Positions 6,493-12,518 of a stretch of 15,448 bases of DNA are shown here, piece by piece. Position 1 is the stretch's first letter. Every line of letters begins with the position of its first letter. Made by a program: the position numbers and the translations under genes. The notes below the pieces were generated by a model. The model did not search any database. It worked only from the letters and a program-made list of their open reading frames with translations, and was not told where the DNA came from. Source of the stretch: Halobacteriales archaeon QS_9_67_15 (GTDB taxonomy: Archaea; Halobacteriota; Halobacteria; Halobacteriales; Haloarculaceae); the NCBI GenBank assembly GCA_003023165.1, contig PXSD01000021.1, positions 1 to 15,448 on the forward strand, written 5' to 3'.

Positions 6493-8496
6493 ATGCCCGA
6501 GTTTACGAGGCGAAAACTGCTGTCTAGCACAGCGGCGGCAGCGGCCCTCGGCGTGACCGGTACTGGGACAGTCGGCGCAGACGACGGTACGGAACCGTGG
6601 GTGGACGGGAGCGTGGACCTGTTCGCTACCACTGCGCTCGGCGCGGAGGTGACGGGACCGTTCGTCTTCGAGACGAACGAACTCCTGTTCAGCCTCCAAC
6701 ACCCCAGTTCGGACAACCCCGATCCCTACAGCAGGGGCGCGATCGGAATCGTCGAGAACCACCAGTTCGATATGGACGGTCAAAACACGGACTTCGGCGT
6801 GCTCTCGATTCCGGACACCGACCAGCAGCAGAGCCAGGTCCGTACCGCCGAGGGCGAGTACACGATCCTCGCACACGGGCGCGACGCCATCGACGGCGGG
6901 GACGCGGCGCTCGGCGTCCCGCAGACCCCTGACGGCGAGGCTGTCGACCAGTTCGCGGGGTCGCGCTACTCCGAACTGGGCAACGACCCAGACATGAACC
7001 AGTTCGTCGCCACGAACGACGAGGGAACGGAGGGGCACCTGTTCACCAACTTCGAGCAGAGCCCCGGCGATGTGACGCGTATCCCGATCAGCCGCGACGC
7101 CGACGGCTGGGCGGCAGACCTGGAGAACGCGATCAACCTCTCGAGTCTGGACGCCTGGCGCGAGATGGGCGGCACCCGGATCGACTGCGGCGGCGACCTC
7201 AGCCCGTGGGGGACGCCCATGCCGGCCGAAGAGGAGTACTCCCACACGCTCACCACTGGGACGACGAGCGTCAGCGACATGGTCGACGCCGGCACCGGGG
7301 TCGGGATGCGCGGCGCCGGTCATTTCTTCAATCGGCCGAACCCGGCCGACATCCAGAGCGCCGTCGACTCCCTCTACGGGGACGAGGCGTGGTACGTCCA
7401 GGGCTACTGGGCGTTGACTGGCGTCGAACTGCTGGCGTACTACCTCGGGGCCGAGCCGTTCGACCAGAGCGACGACGGCAACAACAGGGAGCCGATCGGA
7501 GCGAACTTCCCGAACAAGTACCGCTACGGATACCTCCTCGACATCCGCGAACCGACCGCCGAGACGCCCGAACCGATGAAATACTGGGTCATGGGTCGGG
7601 CGTCCTGGGAACTGCCGGAAGTCGCGGACGACGAGCAGACCGTGTTCATGACCTCCGACGGCGAGGACAAGGGCGGTTTCTACAAGTTCGAGGCCGAGGA
7701 GCCGATCCCGAGCTACGACGACCCGAGCGACATCCGCGGGACGCTGTACGCCCCCAAGCGGACGAACGCCCCCGCCAACCGCGAGCGGCCGAAAAACGCC
7801 ACGCTCGACCTGGAGTGGGTCTCGCTGGGGACGGCGACCAACGGTGAGGTCGAGTCCTGGATCGCCGAGTACGACGACATCACCCAGATCCACTACCTCG
7901 AACACGCCGAAACGTCCTGGGTGGACGACTTCGACCGGGCGCTCGCGGAGGCCGACCGGGAAGTCGCCGAGAACGGGAACAGGGACTACATCTCCGACGA
8001 GATGATCGTCACGTGGGCCGACCAGCACCGCCAGCGCGGCCCCGACAGTGTCGACGAGGAACTCCGCCGGGTGCCGTTTCTGGAGACCCGTGCGGCCGCA
8101 CGCGAACTCGACGCGACCGTCGAGTTCCGCAAGTCCGAGGGAATCGACACGACGGGCAACCAGACCGGTGCCCAACCGGGCGACGAGATGTACATTGGCC
8201 TCGCTGAGGTCAACGCCGGCATGGCTGACGACAGTGGCGACCTCCGCCACAAACAGGTCGACGGCGGGATGGTCTATCGAGCGACCGTAGAGGAGGACTA
8301 CGACGTCACGCGGCTCGAACCGGCCGTGGTCGGTCCCAAGGCCGAAGACCCGCCCTCGGTCGCCGACAAGACACCGCTGAACGTCGACAACACGTACGTC
8401 ATGCCCGACGGCCGGGTCCTCCTCTGTGAGGACGCCGACCAGCTCGGCCGGTCCTACCCCAACGACGGGCTGTACGTCTACGAGCCGAACAACTGA
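6493..8496 (+). CDS. Tat-exported PhoX/DUF839 family protein, putative alkaline phosphatase
   Basis: The PhoX family comprises secreted, metal-dependent (iron/calcium) phosphatases that release phosphate from organic esters. The 667-residue product starts with a twin-arginine signal: TRRKLL at 5-10, a short Ala-rich hydrophobic core, then acidic mature sequence from about residue 30. The family segment CGGDLSPWGTPMPAEEEY (232-249) matches the usual C-G-G-x-x-PWGT...EE motif; the second cysteine often found just before EE is alanine here. The C-terminal segment NVDNTYVMPDGRVLLCED (630-647) matches the typical DNxxxxxDGRxxxCED ending of the beta-propeller. The mature protein is strongly acidic, as expected outside a halophile cell. 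It has its own promoter, and its TGA stop is the first codon of a palindromic element. Activity is inferred from family; other DUF839 proteins have unknown substrates. Confidence 0.85.
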   Translation: MPEFTRRKLLSSTAAAAALGVTGTGTVGADDGTEPWVDGSVDLFATTALGAEVTGPFVFETNELLFSLQHPSSDNPDPYSRGAIGIVENHQFDMDGQNTDFGVLSIPDTDQQQSQVRTAEGEYTILAHGRDAIDGGDAALGVPQTPDGEAVDQFAGSRYSELGNDPDMNQFVATNDEGTEGHLFTNFEQSPGDVTRIPISRDADGWAADLENAINLSSLDAWREMGGTRIDCGGDLSPWGTPMPAEEEYSHTLTTGTTSVSDMVDAGTGVGMRGAGHFFNRPNPADIQSAVDSLYGDEAWYVQGYWALTGVELLAYYLGAEPFDQSDDGNNREPIGANFPNKYRYGYLLDIREPTAETPEPMKYWVMGRASWELPEVADDEQTVFMTSDGEDKGGFYKFEAEEPIPSYDDPSDIRGTLYAPKRTNAPANRERPKNATLDLEWVSLGTATNGEVESWIAEYDDITQIHYLEHAETSWVDDFDRALAEADREVAENGNRDYISDEMIVTWADQHRQRGPDSVDEELRRVPFLETRAAARELDATVEFRKSEGIDTTGNQTGAQPGDEMYIGLAEVNAGMADDSGDLRHKQVDGGMVYRATVEEDYDVTRLEPAVVGPKAEDPPSVADKTPLNVDNTYVMPDGRVLLCEDADQLGRSYPNDGLYVYEPNN

Positions 8497-8575
8497 TACG
8501 GAGTACTGTTGCGACGTACCGGTACGCGCCGGCCCCCAGGCGCTATCCGGCAATAATCCACAATACTCCGCATGA
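8494..8575 (+). repeat. 82-bp imperfect palindrome, copy A (family 1)
   Basis: The element begins TGATACGGAGTACTGTTG and ends with the related inverted arm CAATACTCCGCATGA. It contains TACCGGTACGCGCCG in its left half and CTATCCGG in its right half. The reverse complement of 15177-15262 has the same layout, including an identical TACCGGTACGCGCCG, so this is a dispersed family. The first three bases are the stop codon of the PhoX-like gene. The rest of the gap to lipA (8576-8751) shows nothing I can identify. Confidence 0.75.
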
Positions 8576-8751
8576 GACCGGCTGTTTCACCCGTCGGCCG
8601 ACACACCACGGGTCAGCGCCGGGTTCGCCGTCATCCCGTCCGCGAGCCGTTTGACTAATCTTCGGCAGATACGTCGTCAGAATCAGTCGCGTGCGCGCAA
8701 CGGCCCCACACGTGTCGGATGGCTACCGGTCCCCTCGCCGGCGTTCCCGCG

Positions 8752-9729
8752 TCAGTCCGCCCGGACTTCCCGACGAGCCTGCGCGACCGACTGGCCCTCC
8801 CGTTCGAGCGCCTCGACGAACAACTCCCCTGCGCGGTACGACGAGCGAACCATCGGTCCCGAGGCGCAGTAGAGGAAGTCGAGTTCCGCCTCGGCGACGC
8901 GCTGCCACGTGTCGAAGGCGTCGGGGTGGACGTACTCGGAGACCTCCAGGTGTGACCGGGAGGGCTGGAGGTACTGCCCGAGCGTCACCACGTCGACGCC
9001 GACGGTCCGCAGGTCGGCGAGCGTCTGGTAGACCTCGTGGTCGTACTCACCGACGCCGAGCATGAGGCTCGTCTTGACGTACGAGTCGGATTCGGTGGCG
9101 GCCTGCCGGAGGACGGACAGCGACTGCTCGTAGCCCGCTCGACGGTCCCGGACCGGCCACTGGAGGCGCTCGACCGTCTCGACGTTGTGCGCGAACACGT
9201 CCGGTTCCGCGTCGAGGACTGTCCGGACGAGCCGTTCCTCGCCCTGGAAGTCCGGGACGAGTGCCTCGACGAGGATACTGGGGTGGCGCTCCGTGATCGC
9301 CTCGATAGTGCGGGCGAAGTGGCCCGCGCCCTGGTCGGGCAGGTCGTCGCGGTCGACGCTCGTGAGGACGACGTAGTCCAGCCCGATCTCGGCGACGGCG
9401 TCCGCGACCTGTTCGGGTTCGTCCTCGTCGAGCGGGTCCATTCCGCCGGTCTCGACGTCACAGAAGTTACAGCCCCGCGAGCAGGTGTCGCCCATCAGCA
9501 TGAACGTGGCTGTGCCCGGGCCGTCGCGGCCCGCCTCGTCGGCCTCCGCCGACTCGCCGTTCGGAGGTGCGTTCGCGCCTCCCGACCAGCACTCTCCGAG
9601 GTTCGGACAGTTGGCCTCCTCGCAGACCGTGTTGAGGTCGCGCTCTCGGAGGGTCTCCTTGATGTCCGTGAAGCGCTTGCCCGACGGCGGGCGCGTCTTC
9701 AGCCACTCCGGCTTGCGGGCACGGCTCAT
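8752..9729 (-). CDS. lipA: Lipoyl synthase (radical SAM)
   Basis: LipA inserts two sulfur atoms into protein-bound octanoyl groups, producing the lipoyl cofactor carried by E2. The 325-residue product has all signature elements. The auxiliary cluster cysteines are in CEEANCPNLGEC (C36, C41, C47), the radical-SAM motif is CSRGCNFC (C83, C87, C90), and the C-terminal RSSY motif (295-298) supplies the serine ligand of the auxiliary cluster. Conserved blocks GLDYVVLTSVDRDDL, AHNVETV and MLGVGEYDHEV are present. About 17 extra residues (51-67) sit immediately after the auxiliary-cluster motif, where related proteins go directly from ECWSG to RDGPGTATFM. The gene is monocistronic here, convergent with the PhoX-like gene, and completes a lipoate-dependent pathway with the E1/E2/E3 genes in the window. 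Confidence 0.96.
   Translation of the reverse strand: MSRARKPEWLKTRPPSGKRFTDIKETLRERDLNTVCEEANCPNLGECWSGGANAPPNGESAEADEAGRDGPGTATFMLMGDTCSRGCNFCDVETGGMDPLDEDEPEQVADAVAEIGLDYVVLTSVDRDDLPDQGAGHFARTIEAITERHPSILVEALVPDFQGEERLVRTVLDAEPDVFAHNVETVERLQWPVRDRRAGYEQSLSVLRQAATESDSYVKTSLMLGVGEYDHEVYQTLADLRTVGVDVVTLGQYLQPSRSHLEVSEYVHPDAFDTWQRVAEAELDFLYCASGPMVRSSYRAGELFVEALEREGQSVAQARREVRAD
9529..9579 (-). repeat. In-frame hairpin-rich insertion in lipA
   Basis: About 51 bp encode extra residues GANAPPNGESAEADEAG (51-67) between conserved ECWSG and RDGPGTATF. Two overlapping hairpins lie in or across the segment: GTCGGC-CTCC-GCCGAC (9538-9553) and a near-palindrome at 9563-9582 that starts GGAGG and ends CCTCC. 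The insertion abuts the last auxiliary-cluster cysteine (C47), a functionally sensitive place. Confidence 0.6.
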
Positions 9730-9868
9730 TGGCGAGCGTTAGGCTGGGTCGCTGAAAAACGTGCGGGAGTTCGATCTGGAGTGGATGTTCGAGTTGGATT
9801 CGTGGCGACGAGTGGCGACGTGACTGCAGTCGGCGACGGGAATCGGACCACGACCGCTACCTGACCAA

Positions 9869-10257
9869 CGACCGCGAACAGCGTGAAATCCCCCGCGTGC
9901 TCCGGTCGCGCGCACCGACAGACTCGCTCCGCTCGTCTATCGAGGTCACGCTCGGCTGCGGCTCGCGTGACCCTCGCTGCGCTCCTCGCTCACTTCGTTC
10001 GCTGCGGTGCTTGTTCCGGGAGAGCAAGCTCTCCCGACGTTTGCCTCACTTCGTTCGGCTCACCGTCGCCGTGCTTCCCGGAGCACGCGGCCCCTCTCAT
10101 CCCCACCCGGTTCGGCTGGTGATCGATCTGTGTGGGCGGGAATGAAAGGGGCGACCCGCTCGGCGAAGGCGGGCGACGTAAGCACGCGACCGGAGGGAGC
10201 GCGCGCAGCGAGCCCCCCGAGTCGAGCGGGTCGGGGCTTTCACGCTGTTCGCGGTCG
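9869..10257. mobile_element. 389-bp non-coding element bounded by a perfect 20-bp inverted repeat
   Basis: CGACCGCGAACAGCGTGAAA (9869-9888) recurs in perfect inverse at 10238-10257. No recognisable protein is encoded between. The interior is crowded with short hairpins: a 20-bp palindrome whose core is GGGAGAGCAAGCTCTCCC (10017-10036), a 13-nt direct repeat CTCACTTCGTTCG (9989-10001 and 10045-10057), and several stem-GNA-stem units such as GCGGAGC and GCGCAGC. These units lie mainly on the minus strand in the left half, with GCGCAGC on the plus strand in the right half (10203-10209). No target-site duplication is visible outside the inverted repeats. Upstream, between lipA and the element, only a 10-bp tandem duplication (GTGGCGACG at 9802 and 9812) stands out. 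Mobility is inferred from structure, not shown. Confidence 0.55.
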
Positions 10258-10294
10258 CGGACACGCAGTCGTCTCCACTGCATCTCTCTTCTCG

Positions 10295-10411
10295 TCACGC
10301 TCGACAGACGGCGAGCATGTGGGCTGACAGGTCGACCACAGAGCGGTCCCCGCGGAGTTCGTCGACGAGCGCGCGAACGCCGGCACACTGGTCGTCCGAG
10401 AGCTTCTCGGC
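10295..10411 (-). pseudogene. Possible remnant of a small minus-strand gene (C-terminal end)
   Basis: The minus strand reads AEKLSDDQCAGVRALVDELR followed by GDRSVVDLSAHMLAVCRA and a stop. Codon choice and acidic balance are typically haloarchaeal, but the frame loses that character upstream of about 10411. There, a different minus frame (about 10412-10500) looks more coding-like. This suggests a small gene broken by a frameshift. I do not recognise the protein, and the plus strand is also open here, so the call is weak. Confidence 0.25.
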
Positions 10412-10579
10412 CCGCTGACGGTCTCGGTGGCGTGCGCGTCGGCCTGCACCGCAGGACGGCAAACCGCGGCCGTCGCAACGGGGGGACGGAACGCAACCGC
10501 GACGAGCGCGAGAGCTGACGGACGACCGGCCCGGGCAGCCACTAAACACTCGGCTAAACAGATCGGTGTATAGATACAA

Positions 10580-10587
10580 ATATTTAA
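10580..10587 (+). promoter_or_regulatory. TATA-box promoter of the MATE gene
   Basis: ATATTTAA ends 27 nt upstream of the ATG at 10614, the expected distance for a leaderless archaeal transcript. This decides the start: the in-frame GTG at 10566 lies upstream of the promoter element and would not be transcribed. Confidence 0.6.
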
Positions 10588-10613
10588 CAGATAGCGGGGC
10601 GAGACGATACGGT

Positions 10614-12518
10614 ATGTTCGACGTATCGCGCGAAGACATCGTGGGCGGGTCGCTGGCTCGCACACTCGTGATACTGGCGGGGCCGCTGGTCGCCCAGAAC
10701 TTCGCGCTCGTCGCGCAGTCGGTCGTCGACCTGTTCTGGGTCGGCCGCCTCGGGAGGACCGCGGTCGCGGCCGTCGGGATAGCGACGGTCGTCGTCGCCC
10801 TGCTGACCGTCCCGATCAAAGCGTTTCTCACTGGGAGTCAGGTCGTCACCTCACAGCGCGTGGGCGCCGACGAGACAGAGGCCGCCCGACGGGTGCCGTT
10901 CACCGCCGCCGCCTGCGCCGTGGCCGTCGCGGCGGTGCTCGGCCTCGGCCTCGTCGTGGGCGCCGACCCCGTCGCCGGGTTGTTCACCGACGACGGCGCG
11001 GTCCGGACCCTGGCTGCCAACTACCTCACGGCCTACGCGCTCGCGTTGGTGGCCGTCGCCGCCAGCGACACGCTGGAGAGCGGGTTTACGGGGTGGGGCG
11101 ACACCCGTGCGGCGCTGTACGTCAATCTCACCGCCATCCTCGTCAACGTCGTCGCCGACCCCTTCCTGATCCTCGGCTGGTGGGTCTTCCCGCGGCTGGA
11201 ACTGTTCGGCGCGGCGCTGGCGACCGCGATCGGCTACGCCGTCGGCGCCGCGTTCGCCCTCGCGCTCGCCGCTCGCGGTCGACAGGGATTCGTACTCACC
11301 CGCGAGGCGCTCCGGCCCCGTCTGGAGACCGCCCACGAGGTGGTCGACGTGGGCCTGCCCATCGCCGGCCAGAGCTCCGGCCGCCAGGTCGCCCGCCTCG
11401 GGATGATCTGGATCGTGTCGGCGGTCGGCGGTCCCGCGGCGCTGGCCGCCTACCACATCGGCTCGCAGGTCGCCACGGTCGCGTTCGTCCCGGCCACCGG
11501 TATCGCACAGGCCGCGACCAGCGTCGTCGGCCAGAATCTCGGCGCCGAGAAACCCTCGCGCGCCCGCCGGGCCACCTGGATCGGCGTCACCATCGCCGCG
11601 GTCGGCCTCTCGGTGTTCGGCGTGGTCCAGTGGTTCCTCCCCGCGCCGATCGCGCAGGTGTTCGTCCCCGACATCTCCGGACAGGCGCTTGAATACACTG
11701 TCCTCTACCTGCAGATACTCGCCTACGGCTACTGGGCGCTGGGCGCCATCTACACGGTCGAAGCCGGGTTCAACGGCGCCGGCAACACGGACGTGAGCAT
11801 GTACTCGACGCTCGCCCAGTACTGGGGCGTCCGCATCCCGGTCGCACTGCTCGGCGCGTACGTCCTCGATCTCGGCGCCGCGGCCGTCTTCTGGGGCGTG
11901 ACGCTCTCGAACGCCGCCGCGGCGCTGTGGCTGGCGGGCTACTTCTACCTCTCCACGGACCGGGGACGCGGCCGCCTCGGACTGACCGCGAGGGGTCGGC
12001 TCACGTCCGGCCCGCGTCGACCACGTCCGCATCGCCATAGAAACGCATATGTCGACAGGGGCCCCGGCTTCTATCGTGTCATCGCACGCCGACGGCGAGA
12101 CGGAGCTGGCGGTGTCGGAGGTGCTGCCCGACTACGCCGACGCGTTCCCCTTCGAGCGGTTCAACGCGATGCAGTGTGCGGTCCTCCCCGCGCTGCTCGA
12201 CTCCGAGGAGAACGTCGTCGTCAGCGCACCGACCGCCAGCGGCAAGACCGCGCTCGCCGAGGTCGCCATCTGCGAGGCCATCGAAGCAGACGGGACCGCC
12301 CTCTTCCTCGCGCCGCTGCGCGCGCTCACCAACGAGAAAGAAAGCGAGTGGGAGCGCTTCGAGGCCCTGGGCTACTCGGTCTACGTCGTCACTGGCGAGC
12401 GCGACCTGAACCCCCGCCGCGCCGAACGGGCGGACATCCTCGTGATGACCCCCGAGAAGGCCGACTCCGCGACGCGCAAACACGACTCGCCGCGCTACTC
12501 GTTCATCACCGACGTTGA
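10614..12518 (+). CDS. MATE family multidrug/cation efflux protein with out-of-frame C-terminal extension
   Basis: MATE transporters export cationic organic compounds using Na+ or H+ gradients. The conserved part (about residues 1-449) has the usual two-fold repeat: GGSLARTLVILAGPLVAQNF and DLFWVGRLG near the N-terminus, and in the second half PIAGQSSGRQ, AAYHIGSQ and VGQNLGAEKPSRA. About 12 hydrophobic segments fit the family length of 450-470 residues. The frame then fails to stop and continues about 185 residues, to 12518. That tail is extremely Arg-rich and is simply the helicase gene read in another frame, so it is not a real domain. Removing one G from the run at 11962-11965 gives the ending STDRDAAASD and a TGA at 11983-11985. 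I infer a 1-base insertion in the genome or in the sequence. Confidence 0.85.
   Translation: MFDVSREDIVGGSLARTLVILAGPLVAQNFALVAQSVVDLFWVGRLGRTAVAAVGIATVVVALLTVPIKAFLTGSQVVTSQRVGADETEAARRVPFTAAACAVAVAAVLGLGLVVGADPVAGLFTDDGAVRTLAANYLTAYALALVAVAASDTLESGFTGWGDTRAALYVNLTAILVNVVADPFLILGWWVFPRLELFGAALATAIGYAVGAAFALALAARGRQGFVLTREALRPRLETAHEVVDVGLPIAGQSSGRQVARLGMIWIVSAVGGPAALAAYHIGSQVATVAFVPATGIAQAATSVVGQNLGAEKPSRARRATWIGVTIAAVGLSVFGVVQWFLPAPIAQVFVPDISGQALEYTVLYLQILAYGYWALGAIYTVEAGFNGAGNTDVSMYSTLAQYWGVRIPVALLGAYVLDLGAAAVFWGVTLSNAAAALWLAGYFYLSTDRGRGRLGLTARGRLTSGPRRPRPHRHRNAYVDRGPGFYRVIARRRRDGAGGVGGAARLRRRVPLRAVQRDAVCGPPRAARLRGERRRQRTDRQRQDRARRGRHLRGHRSRRDRPLPRAAARAHQRERKRVGALRGPGLLGLRRHWRARPEPPPRRTGGHPRDDPREGRLRDAQTRLAALLVHHRR
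11962..11965 (+). other. Probable +1 frameshift site in the MATE gene (run of four G)
   Basis: With three instead of four G residues, the MATE protein ends in a short acidic tail and TGA at 11985, about 64 nt before the helicase ATG. With four, the protein enters the helicase gene out of frame. A homopolymer error or a true indel would look the same here. Confidence 0.55.

Noticed and set aside
6379..8553. 724-codon minus-strand frame antisense to the PhoX-like gene
   Set aside because: It mirrors the PhoX codons, has no recognisable domain, and PhoX on the plus strand has clear family motifs and a signal peptide.
9889..10237. CRISPR array in the repeat-rich intergenic region
   Set aside because: Repeats are short, irregularly spaced, differ in sequence, and there are no uniform spacers or cas genes.
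9990..10496. Arg/Pro-rich minus-strand protein covering the 389-bp element and beyond
   Set aside because: The sequence is low-complexity and basic, unlike haloarchaeal proteins, and crosses the hairpin units and the 20-bp terminus; no start or promoter was found.
10330..10569. Open plus-strand frame upstream of the MATE gene
   Set aside because: It has no start codon with a promoter, its product is Ala/Thr/Arg-rich without any recognisable pattern, and the MATE TATA box lies just beyond its end.
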